Shown here: piece after piece, positions 9,562 to 18,021 of the stretch | Numbering within the stretch: the first letter of the stretch is position 1 | Layout of the letters: the number at the start of each line of letters is the position of its first letter | DNA from: Azolla pinnata | Lineage: Eukaryota > Streptophyta > Polypodiopsida > Salviniales > Salviniaceae | Length of the DNA: 41,958 bases | Assembly (NCBI GenBank): GCA_037176905.1 | Contig: JBBBWG010032542.1 | Span: forward strand, 1 to 41,958 | Direction of reading: 5' to 3' | Notes under the pieces: model-generated | Database searches by the model: none | The model's input: only the letters and a program-made list of their open reading frames with translations | Told to the model about the DNA's origin: nothing | Program-made: the position numbers and the translations under genes

Positions 9562-9827
9562 TGTAATGGACAAGTCACATGACATACCTTTCATCACATG
9601 CATGTAAGCATGGACCATGCACATGACATGTCATGGACATGACACATGGCATCGCATGCACAACATGACCCATGCACATGACACATGGCATCGCATCCAT
9701 ACAACATGCTTGCATGCCTCTTTGTATAAATAAGACAATTCACCTTGATTCATTCAAGGTGAACAACACCTGGTAATGGTCATCAAGCTTCTTGTTTCCG
9801 AATCGTCATAACAATAGTTATATAACA
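9562..9827 (+). repeat. Right LTR of gypsy element 1
   Basis: Starts TGTAATGGAC after a polypurine tract and ends …TATAACA (266 bp). The upstream half (9580-9710) is packed with CATG-containing direct repeats, for example CCATGCACATGACA and CACATGGCATCGCAT, each present twice. The TATA box is at 9725. CACTA transposase sequence resumes within a few bases of its end. Confidence 0.85.
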
Positions 9828-9829
9828 GT

Positions 9830-9944
9830 CAGAACCCCAACCGGGTATATGCGATGTTTGAGAGGGGCGTTCTCCAAATAAAGACACAAAGGGGTGGAGC
9901 AACTCATGGGTTTGAAGTCCAATGATTGGCATAAGATGTTACAG
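9830..9944 (+). pseudogene. CACTA transposase exon after gypsy insertion
   Basis: Frame CCA ACC GGG reads PTGYMRCLRGAFSK, TAA at 9879-9881, then RHKGVEQLMGLKSNDWHKMLQ. GLKSNDWHKMLQ is the well-known TNP2 block (GLKSHDxHxLLQ). The exon ends …TTACAG before GTACTT at 9945. It shows that the CACTA gene continues on the far side of the gypsy element, minus its central part. Confidence 0.85.
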
Positions 9945-10107
9945 GTACTTAATTGGATATGTAGTTGCAGTTATCTCTAAAATTTTAATCAGTTTAGACT
10001 TTATAACCCAGCTACTAATATCTGACAATATCTATTTTTTCGATAGTTCATTTTGACGATTAGCGTATCAAGAATAGCTTCTGCATCGCTCCGACAATGC
10101 TTTATAC

Positions 10108-10935
10108 AAGCTCGGCGCGCTCGTCCGTTTTGTAAGCGAGAAAGAGGTGGACCCGACAAGTCTAGAGACAGACCAAGTAGAAGCAGTAGAAGCAGTAGAG
10201 GCAGTGTATCTTCTTGAGGATACCTTTCCGCGATCAATTCTCACTAGTTAGGTGCATATGTTGGTGCACATTATCCAGGATATGACGATATGCGACCCAG
10301 TCTCCAGCAGATTGATGTTTTTCTTGGAGCGTTTCATGAAAACCTTAAAGGATTTTGTGAGATAGAATGCGCGGCCAGAAGGTAGCATGAGCGAAGGGTG
10401 GCTGATCCAGGAAGGCATAGTATTCATCTTTCAGTATTTACACATGGCAGATTCCTCGCTACCCGACCCCTTTTCAATTCGACATTCACTCTCGGCGATG
10501 GACGTGAGAGAAGAAGATGGTCCCACCGTCGTTCCACAAGGGATGGGCCGTAGTGTCAATTTAGGGCGGGAGAAGATGAACAACTTTTTTATCCTAAACT
10601 CGCAGGTCATGATACCTTGGGTGGACAAGCACAATGCAGTCAGGGTTTCCATTGAGAGTGAGTGTGCCCAAATCCGGCGTGAGGGTGGTCGACGTGCACC
10701 ACTGCCGACCCACATCGTCGAGCTTCCGCTGACAATCACAACTGAATGGGTGCATGCAGAGATGGACAGATTGGATCAGTCCGAGCATCGTGCAACCATA
10801 ATGCAAGATGAGTGGGAATATGCGCGCGGTTTCAGTCCTACGGTACACCCTAATACCAAACTTACCATTAATACCAAAAATGCTCTCATCTTTGAAACAA
10901 ATCGTTTTATTAATGTTGTAGTGCACTTATTATAA
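10108..10935 (+). pseudogene. CACTA transposase C-part with DUF4218-like region
   Basis: Frame from TTA TAC AAG reads LYKLGALVRFVSEKEVDP, then an acidic EAVEAVEAVYLLEDTFPRS run and VHMLVHIIQDMTICDPVSS, RLMFFLERFMKTLKDFVR, ARPEGSMSEGW. The last three correspond to the DUF4218 signature of CACTA proteins (YPIERYLRTLKGYVRNKARPEGSIAEGY). TAG codons interrupt it at 10249-10251 and 10363-10365. After 10387 the frame is open to 10935, through NSQVMIPWVDKHN and ARGFSPTVHPNTKL. The upstream splice acceptor was not placed with confidence. Confidence 0.8.
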
Positions 10936-10969
10936 TGCAATTTGGTGAGACGACACACATTACCGCACC

Positions 10970-11263
10970 GAAGCCATTGATCGGAACCGGTATACGGCGG
11001 ATTCTGGGGTGATCGGCACAGGCACGTATGAGGGGGAGGATGGACAGGAGCACGAATATTGTGGGATTATCCAAAACATCATTAAACTTGACTATCGAAG
11101 ATTCGGCCTGTTTGTCTTCGATGTCAAATGGTTTGAAGATGTTTTAGATAAGGTCCCACAAGGTTCGATTACTGTAGACGGCAGCGGCTTTACGATGATT
11201 GACTCCACGCAGATCTACAGTGCCAAGGAAGGGACCTTCATCTTGCCACCTCATTGTGAACAG
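10970..11263 (+). pseudogene. CACTA exon with DUF4216-like domain
   Basis: Frame TAC CGC ACC GAA reads YRTEAIDRNRYTADSGVIG, TYEGEDGQEHEYCGIIQNI, IKLDYRRFGLFVFDVKWFED, and on to YSAKEGTFILPPHCEQ. The YYGVIxEIIELDY…VVLFKCDW pattern is the DUF4216 signature found C-terminal in plant CACTA ORFs. The donor is at 11264 (GTAGCT) and the acceptor at 11357 (CATGCAG). The join gives HCEQAILQPVLHNEKWWYV, as expected for the family. Confidence 0.85.
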
Positions 11264-11357
11264 GTAGCTGCTAGTTCTTAAACATTGCAAAGATTATATT
11301 CTAATAATGATATGCACCCTAAACCCTAACCCAAACTTGTATTGTTGCATCATGCAG

Positions 11358-12055
11358 GCCATTTTACAACCGGTACTACATAATGAGAAGTGGTGGTACG
11401 TGATCCCGATGGCACCACGTACTAAACCACTATTTCTGTTGTGTGTGAGACCGTCAGTCGGAACAAAGCACTAGCCCCCAGCAGTATGGTGGAGGTGTCA
11501 AGAGGTAGGTCAGAACAAAGAGAAGATCAGATCTGAAGGAGGAGGCTTAAGATCTAGGTTAGTCAGGAGTGGCGGCAAAGACACAAGAGAGAGAGAGAGA
11601 TATGCACAATAAGAGAAACCTCTATTAACATGGAGTTGGAGCAACCAACTTTGGACGACCATACAAGCTTGGTATTTATACCCCCAAGCTAGGGCACAAG
11701 CCTTTTCGCCATATTACAAATATGGCCCGTCCACTTATGGACAGTGTGAACACGGGCATTAGATGCCCGCATTCGACAATTTCATTCCTTGTTGCCAGAA
11801 TTGGGGCAAGTCGTCGATGTACATTTACCGATTGACATAGATACGACGGCGGCTCAAAGGGACGACAATACAACACACCCATCCACAACAGAAGGTACAG
11901 GATCATGGGTTACTACGCAATTGCTCCACAATGATAAAGCTCAAATCGAAACTGGGAGTCTACTTGATGTTGTTGACGATGATGAAGCTGATCCAGATCT
12001 AGCTGCGGATGGTGAACCGATCAACACTGATGCCTCCGTCGATCCTCCGAGTTAG
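11358..12055 (+). pseudogene. CACTA last exon, split by an antisense solo LTR
   Basis: First half (11358-11436) reads ILQPVLHNEKWWYVIPMAPR and TKPLF. The second half (from 11784) reads HSLLPELGQVVDVHLPIDID and ends with an acidic tail (VVDDDEADPDLAADGEP) and TAG at 12053-12055. Removing the LTR and one copy of ATTTC keeps the frame, so the exon was whole when the LTR arrived. A second copy of the tail and 3' UTR lies at 14055-14350. Confidence 0.85.
11437..11778 (-). repeat. Solo LTR of copia family A, minus strand, with TSD
   Basis: 342 bp. On the minus strand it runs TGTCGAATGCGGGCATC … GGGGGTATAAATACCAAGC … CACACACAACA and aligns end to end with 1860-2203. Perfect 5-bp target duplication ATTTC (11432-11436 and 11779-11783). 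No internal sequence is attached. It is inserted opposite to the CACTA gene. Confidence 0.93.
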
Positions 12056-12244
12056 GTTCCGGGGACATCATTGATATCGATGAAGACACTAATATATTCC
12101 TCACTATCCATATTGATCCATTCCTTGTAATTGATTCTTATGCTGACCATAATTCATGATATATATTATTACTCAATGAAATCGTAGATTTTCTTGTTAA
12201 ATGGCCTATCTTTCCATTAGGGTTTTAATGAAAATTTCTACATT

Positions 12245-12746
12245 CCTATACAATGTTACGACAAAGTTGGGCAAAGTTGCGGCAAGGATGCAGCATAGTT
12301 GTGGCAACTTTGTGGCAATTTTGCAGCAAGGTCGCGACAAACTTGCGGCAAATTTGCGGCAACTATGCGGCAAATGTGCAGCAAATATTCTAGCTAAGGT
12401 TGCGGAAAATTGAAAATTTTTCTAGCGGATATATCCGGCAACACAAGCGTAAATCAATTGGGCAAATTTGCAAATTTTTTTGCGGCAAAATGTCCAGCTA
12501 AACTTGCGGCAAAAGCTGCATCAATACTCGCAGGAATGTCGTGGATAAGGTCGTGACAAAATAGGCGTTGTTGGTCACGGCAAATGAGCAGATAAACGCG
12601 CGGCAAAGAATCTGGCAAAAATTGAGATAAATCTCGTGGCAAAAGTCGCGGTAAGGCCCGTGGTAAAATTGTCGCGCAGATAAAAAAAAATTTCCGCGAC
12701 TTTGCCGCGCAAACTGTCACGGCAAACAGCGAATTACCATGTAGCG
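12245..12746 (+). repeat. CACTA right subterminal array and terminus (copy 1)
   Basis: About 500 bp of GCGGCAAA / GTTGCGGCAA-type motifs at 10-20 bp spacing. The sequence ends CACGGCAAACAGCGAATTACC then ATGTAGCG at 12746. In CACTA elements such arrays bind the element-encoded regulatory protein (TNPA in En/Spm). The last bases read outward CGCTAC rather than CACTAC, a likely transition in the terminal repeat. Copy 2 at 15738 has CACTAC. Confidence 0.8.
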
Positions 12747-13377
12747 AAATTGCTCCATTAGTGCTTGATCATTCCATGAAGCAAGGAGACGAAAATCGGT
12801 GGCATATGCTAATCTTGGTCGATGCCCTTGATGTAATCTTCAAAGTTTGTTGATTGTTGTCCTTATACTTTTAGTATCTCCGAAACAAGCTTGAAAATCC
12901 TTGATCAACTTTTCAAAATTATTTAATAATGGGGATGTCTTCTCCAATAGTGCCGCAAACCAAGATAATGTTGTTCCAGATAATAGGCTTCCTACTAAAC
13001 CTACTCACGATGCATCAGTTAGATAGCGTGCTGGATGCATTTGTATTATTAATTGTACCGAATTTAGGAAACCCCAAAATTGTGATCGAGTACCATCAAA
13101 CTTGGTTGGGAGATTAATTTTCGGCTCTTTAAATCCTCCTTGTCTTTCTGTCTTTGTTTGTTGTAGAGCTATCAGAGCTGCCTCCAGTTGTTGAAGCCAT
13201 TGTGAAAACTCATCTTTTAATTGTTGCTTCTTGCTGGTGACCTTCTGCAAATCCTCCAATAATCGTTGATTCTCCTACTCGAGTGCTATAAATTTGGCTT
13301 CTAGGATGAGGTATTGTTCTTGGCTGATGACAACCACGATTATCGAAGGTTTGGGTAACACGAAATGTAGAAGAGGA

Positions 13378-13389
13378 ATCCTGGTTCAA
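13378..13389 (-). other. Predicted self-priming PBS (gypsy 3)
   Basis: On the minus strand, two bases (GT) after the LTR end at 13392, TTGAACCAGGAT (13389 to 13378). It is complementary at 11 of 12 positions to the predicted RNA 5' end ATCCTGGCTCAA (13572 to 13561), which lies 32 bases beyond the LTR TATA box at 13604. Confidence 0.6.
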
Positions 13390-13560
13390 ACTGTTAGGGA
13401 CAAGCGAATAGCATAAGAATACAATATGGGTCAAGCGAGTAGGATAATAAGAGAGGTTAGTGGAGTAGAAAGGAGAGCTAATGATATGAAGATAATGGTT
13501 GGAATTGTATTAATAATCAGCTGGAGTACAGACAAGGCTAAGGGGTGCACAAGGAAGGTG

Positions 13561-13604
13561 TTGAGCCAGGATGGTTCATCAAGAGTGGAGGGGCTGATTT
13601 TATA
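13561..13604 (-). promoter_or_regulatory. LTR TATA box and self-primer sequence (gypsy 3)
   Basis: Minus strand: CCTATAAAATCAGC with the TATA T at 13604. The 12-base self-complementary primer starts at 13572. Spacing matches gypsy 1 (31) and gypsy 2 (34). Confidence 0.55.
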
Positions 13605-13660
13605 GGTCTTCTAGTGACCTGCATGTAGATGCCACATGACCAACATTTATCTACATGGCA

Positions 13661-13687
13661 CGCCACGTGGCCACATGTCACGTGGCG
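13661..13687 (-). promoter_or_regulatory. Paired G-boxes in an inverted repeat (gypsy 3 LTR)
   Basis: CGCCACGTG at 13661-13669 and its exact reverse complement CACGTGGCG at 13679-13687, 9 bases apart, about 60-80 bases upstream of the LTR TATA box on the minus strand. CACGTG is the plant G-box/ABRE core bound by bZIP and bHLH factors. Function in this LTR is inferred. Confidence 0.5.
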
Positions 13688-13740
13688 AACATTCACCTAA
13701 ATTTCATGCACATATACAATACTACTTGTTCAAGAACATT

Positions 13741-14054
13741 ATAATATTATTATATACATGACATGTCGCATTGTGTAAGGTTTCTTTATTTGCTGAACGA
13801 GGTCATTGGTTCAATCCTTAGTAGTATATCACGTTGTCATGACAGATGTACATGAATATATGAATATTTATGTGTATATATACGTATGTATGCATATAAA
13901 AGCGAATATGAAGTAAACATGTACATTATAGGTGAATATGCATGTTTGCATGGATACACAGGTGAATCTATTTAGATCAATATGCATATACAAGTAAGTA
14001 CATACTAATATAAGTTAATTTACAATAAACAGCGCGACAAAATGTGCAGTAAAC
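13741..14054. other. AT-rich DNA, nothing recognised
   Basis: TATATG/CATATA-rich sequence (for example TGTGTATATATACGTATGTA). No coding region or element terminus identified. It may be flank captured between the gypsy fragment and CACTA copy 2. Confidence 0.5.
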
Positions 14055-15738
14055 ACCGATGATGTTGACGATGATGAAGCTGATCCAGATCTGGCTGCGG
14101 ATGGCAAACCAATCAACACCGATGCCTCCGTCAACTTATGTATCGAGTTAGGTTTCGAGGACATGATTGATATCGATGAAGACACTAATATATTGCTCAC
14201 TATCGATATGATCTGTTCCTTATAATTGATTTTTATGTTGACCAAAACTCATGATATAAATTCTTATTGTAATCGTAGATTTTGACGTTAAATGGCCTAT
14301 CTTTCAATACATGTTTTGATGAAATTTTCAACATTCCTATACATATGTGTAGCAAAATCTTGTCTATCACGTGTCAACATCGCAACAAAACGCAAGTAAA
14401 TTGCGGCAAATTAGTGGCAAATTAGCGGCAAAGTTGCGGCAACTTCACGACAAAGTTGTTGCAAAGTTGCGCCAAAGTTGCGGCAATTTTCACGTAAATT
14501 TCGCGGCAATTAACAAGTGGAATCTAATTTTGCCACGTATTTGCTGGAAGATAGTCGTATAATTGTTGTAATATAGCTGCAAGATATAAACAATCAGGCT
14601 CTATTCATTTATATATGCACACTTACATGCAAATTCATGTAATTATACATACTTTCATGCATATTTATGTGTATATGCAAATATATCTGCCTATTCATCC
14701 ATATATGAACATGATTAATGTATATTCTCTTGTAAACTGTCATATACTAGCATATTCAACGTTATCTACAGAGATACATGTAGATCCACTTGTAGATCAA
14801 CCCTAAACGCATAATCGTCTATGTATGTACAGGTCTGATACATAGTTGCATGTTAGTATATATACACATATATATATTCGTAAACTTTTATAAATTTCAT
14901 GGGTATTAATTACACGTAGATGTAGTTGTTTATGAACATGTGGATATATGGATCTATATTTCTATGTGCTCCGTTAATTCTATGGATATACTTACTTCAT
15001 TTTAGATAACAATAATTACATATTAACCTCATTTACAACATAAGTGTATCTTTGAACAATTGGTTGTACCCCTAATTTGCCTAAAATGAGCTGAAATGGG
15101 AGATAATCACGCTAGTCGCGATAATTACGCGAATACGTCGCGGCAAATATGCAGCTGTCACACGATAAAATCACGGCAAATCAGTTGCAAACTCGCGGCA
15201 AAACCTGCTGCAAACTCACGACAAAACTTGCTGCAAATTCGTGGCAATACCGGCACCAACAGTTGCGGAAAATCTGAAGAATCTCCAAGTTCACGGTAAA
15301 AGTCCCGACAATATTGGCAGCAAAAAATCCGGATATAATTGTAGAAATATTTGCAGATAATCTTGCGGCAATGCTCACGGAAATATTCCAACTAAAGTTG
15401 CGTAAAATTGCGAAATTTAGAAGCGGGTATACTTCCGGCAATACACATGTAAATGAACCCGGAAAATTTTCATTTTTTTGCAGCAAAAGGTTCGTCTAAA
15501 TTCATAGCAAAAGGAGCGTCAATATTCGCGGGAATTGTGCGGCTTAGATCGCGGCAAACTTGATGTTGGTGGTTGCGGAAAATGCGCGGATATGGGATGC
15601 GGATATAGATCCGGCTATATTCGCAAATATGATCGTGACAAAGGTCGCGGTAAGGCTCGCGACAAAATTATCGCGCAGAGGAAAAAATTTCGCCGCGACC
15701 TTGTTGCATCGCGGCAAACAGCCAATTACCTTGTAGTG
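14055..15738 (+). mobile_element. CACTA copy 2, 3' end fragment
   Basis: Starts in the acidic tail of the transposase (DDVDDDEADPDLAADGKPIN; compare DDDEADPDLAADGEP in copy 1). It then follows the same 3' UTR (GATATCGATGAAGACACTAA; ATGGCCTATCTTTC) and subterminal GCGGCAAA arrays (14340-14520, 15096-15730). The terminus reads outward as CACTACAAGGTAATTGGCTG at 15738. An AT-rich insert (about 14525-15095) separates the two array halves; copy 1 lacks it. No other transposase exons are attached, so this is either a truncated copy or a non-autonomous derivative. The next three bases (AGT) would be the target duplication, but the left end is missing. Confidence 0.8.
14525..15095. other. AT-rich insert within CACTA copy 2
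   Basis: Sequence such as CATGCATATTTATGTGTATA and ATATACACATATATATATTC. It has no counterpart between the two halves of the subterminal array in copy 1. Short open frames here are non-coding. Nature unknown; no clear terminal repeats seen. Confidence 0.45.
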
Positions 15739-16749
15739 AGTTGACATGTTATCAAGAACTTGATCTTCTAGTTTTTCATATATCCTTGCATTATTATTAT
15801 CCCATGTTGCTTTGAACTTAATTATGTAACCTCTAGAAATAAATCGCTAACTAACATAAATATGCATATAAAAACTCCATAAATATGCATGTGCAAAATC
15901 CTGTAATCCAATAATAAGTCTAGTAGCTTTTGAAATAAAAATTTAAGCCCTTAAAATTTCGTTAATATTACATCTTTCTTACATCAAGCCACTATAATAT
16001 GCATACTAGCATAATATGTAAGGTGATGCTATAACTTATAGTAAATCATAAATTTTTCAAATAAAAAAATAGAACAATAAAAGGAATATATATACCTATG
16101 GCCTAATTGTTTCCTGCATGATTATCATGTATGATATAATTAAATTATCTTATCTTTCTAAACCAGTTCACCCAAACTATTTTTCGAGCCTTTTAAAGGT
16201 TGCATGAAAATTATTTGGCTATAAAAGGTTTTTAAAACATTTATCTAAGAATGAGTACACTTTTAGATTTGAAAATGCAAGCTTTGAAAGTGTAAAAAAT
16301 GTCAATTTTGAAAGTGGAAGAATATTGCTTACTCTTATTTTGAAAAGTAATATCTTCTATGAACTAGCTGGTTTTGTATTATTTCCATGTTATAGTAAAT
16401 GTATTATCATGCCACCACAGTATCAAAACTACCTTGGAATTGTATGGTTGTTTTTTTAACTAATGGAAGTATTTTCATTTTGAAAAAAAAAATCTTTATT
16501 TATACTAGTTGGAGCAAGCTTTAAAAAGTGCTCAATTTTTAATCTTTAATAAAAAATGTAATAATTGCATTAAATTACGAATAACTACAAAATTCAGGAC
16601 GGTTTCGTCACTTGATTGTAATGTTATTACTATTTTAGAGAACCTTTGGTAATAATATTCCACTATTATTTGAACACTTTAATTTGCACATCTTGAATTT
16701 ATAATTGATATCTAGCTTACTTTGAATGCATGGAATGCAAAGTTAATAT
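15739..16749. other. AT-rich DNA, nothing recognised
   Basis: About 1 kb with very low GC and homopolymer A/T runs. No reading frame above 60 codons, no RNA gene and no repeat that I can identify. Confidence 0.5.
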
Positions 16750-18021
16750 CTGGCTTGGTATGTTAAGAGTTTAGAGTGTGGCAGAAGGATGCGGTCGTCA
16801 CCATATTGGGGAGACTACGACGAAATTGCAGTCGAAGACAGAAGACAAAGATTGGGTGAAGGCAGGACAAAGAAGTCACCGCAAAGGAAGAATGCGCAAA
16901 GTGTGGAGCGCACGTGCTGACGCAAGTCGACGGAGACAACCACCTTAATAAATCGGAGTTCGGAAACTTCGTAAACAAAATCCAACCACAGTTTTACATC
17001 CGCATACCAAAACATATAAAGTCGCATAGAAGCGTATGTTGTGAAGTATGCGACAACGATATTAGGAAGAAATCATGTGCAAAACCCTAGAGAGCGGAGT
17101 GGGACGTACGCACTAACAAGTCCGCATTACCAAAACTTGTGCGGTAACGTTCTGCATCAACAAATGCAAATGCAAGCCAAGTCAGTTCAGCATGCGATAG
17201 CATCCCAAGTCAATAAAATGAAGACTCAAGTCAAGTTGGCTAAGTGCACCGTTTTGAAGTTTGCATATAACTTGCACAATAGCAGATTGGATTATTAACT
17301 CAAGTATGAGTTAGCGGATTCCACCCACGTAAAAAAACGGGACGGTCATAGTAACAAGTGCTTGTCACTTAAACTTGTTCGGAAGGACATTCGCGACAAT
17401 AAAATAATTAACTGTGGATGAAAACTATAAGAACATTGTAGATTGGAATAGCTACTAAATGAAGCCCAAGGAGTAGTCGTAGCAGTTGTAGGCACGCGAG
17501 GAACTACCTAGACCATAACAACAACAGGAGCTGCACGATCTAGAGAAGATTAAGGAACAACAAATGCAAAAGCAAGAGCTAAAGAAGCAGCATGAGTGGC
17601 GAGAGCTAAAGGAACTCCACAAGGAGGAGTTGTCGCCAGACAAACAGCAGGAGTGGTAGGAGCAATTTGTGTAGCGAGCCATGAGAAAAAGTTGTGTTTG
17701 AGGGGGAGTGTTGAGTGACAAACTTAACTTTATCACGAGGTCATTGATTGATAAAGAAAATCCTCTCGTCCATTGATGAGCTTACTTACCTCTTTCATTC
17801 ATGTACTTGGCTAGATGCCCAATGTCTTGGATGAGTATCCAAGATGTTCTTTCATTGACTTGTGATAGCCGGTCTACATGATGTGATGAAATCTTGAAGG
17901 TTGTATATAAGACTTTCTTAGGACGCTTTTGTTTAAGAGAGATTATAATCCATCTTCCTGCTCTTTGCATTTCTAATTTTTGTTTCCATCTCTATCGCAC
18001 AACTCTCTCTTCTCCTCAACA
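16750..18021 (+). mobile_element. Probable copia-type LTR element, 3' remnant
   Basis: A typical copia polypurine tract TTTGAGGGGGAG runs directly into TGTTGAGTGACAAAC at 17709, the start of an LTR. The preceding 900 bp (moderate GC, no recognisable pol domain) is presumed internal sequence. No 5' LTR was found upstream, so the extent is uncertain. It could be a non-autonomous (LARD/TRIM-like) element or the 3' tail of an old one. It is broken. Confidence 0.45.
17709..18021 (+). repeat. 3' LTR with TGTTGA…TCAACA ends
   Basis: 313 bp between TGTTGA (17709) and TCAACA (18021), which are perfect 6-base terminal inverted repeats. Contains GTTGTATATAAGAC (TATA near 17904) followed by a C/T-rich leader. 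It is preceded by a polypurine tract. A single copy in this window. Confidence 0.6.

Larger units (their letters stand above)
6187..9827 (+). mobile_element. Ty3/gypsy chromodomain element 1, broken
   Basis: Fossil Ty3/gypsy element, plus strand. Parts recognised in order: left LTR remnant 6187-6305; primer-binding region 6308-6318; gag 6560-7300 (LPDKFDGTRSQ, LGSLLTGSAEAWFAPL, GLRGDVKTLLLSF, one CCHC knuckle CFYCGTSGYLAIVC); protease around 7440-7690 (LDSGATTCF, VILGLSWL); RNase H 7700-7960; integrase 8070-9300 (FITDLPPSGVHDSILVAVD); a chromodomain 9340-9530 (YEVEKILDSKL … YYLVLWKGY … TWEPHDHL); polypurine tract AGGGGGGATGA at 9551; right LTR 9562-9827. The gag with its single CCHC motif resembles the Tf1/sushi group, including vertebrate sushi and its PEG10/RTL descendants, more than classical plant Tekay/Reina gags. 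It carries many breaks and is certainly inactive. It lies inside the CACTA transposase gene. Confidence 0.9.
4090..12746 (+). mobile_element. CACTA (En/Spm) DNA transposon, decayed, nested
   Basis: A plant CACTA transposon recognised from its TNP2-type transposase exons (4136-12055, discontinuous), including the Transposase_21 core, a DUF4218-like and a DUF4216-like region. On the right are a subterminal array of GCGGCAAA motifs and a terminal sequence that reads outward as CGCTACATGGTAATTCGCTG (12746 back to 12727). The second copy ends CACTACAAGGTAATTGGCTG (15738 back to 15719), the canonical CACTA form. The element is dead: in-frame stops occur at 4202-4204, 5457-5459, 6051-6053, 9879-9881, 10249-10251 and 10363-10365, and the middle of the transposase is missing. 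Three LTR-element insertions sit inside it. The left terminus was not found. Confidence 0.85.
12800..13740 (-). mobile_element. Ty3/gypsy element 3 fragment (LTR + gag)
   Basis: Minus-strand fossil fragment. An LTR begins (plus coordinates) at 13392 with TGTTAGGG and extends to roughly 13740; its outer end is unclear. Inside it comes a predicted primer-binding stretch (13389-13378), then gag: QKVTSKKQQLKDEFSQWLQQ, INLPTKFDGTRSQFWGFLNS, RVGLVGSLLSG, WFAALLEKTSPL. FDGTRSQFWGFLNSVQLI…GLVGSLLSG is the gag pattern of sushi/Tf1-like elements. Only the 5' part is present and it is broken. It is a different family from gypsy 1 and gypsy 2 by LTR sequence but related by gag. It lies between two CACTA right ends. 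Confidence 0.8.
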
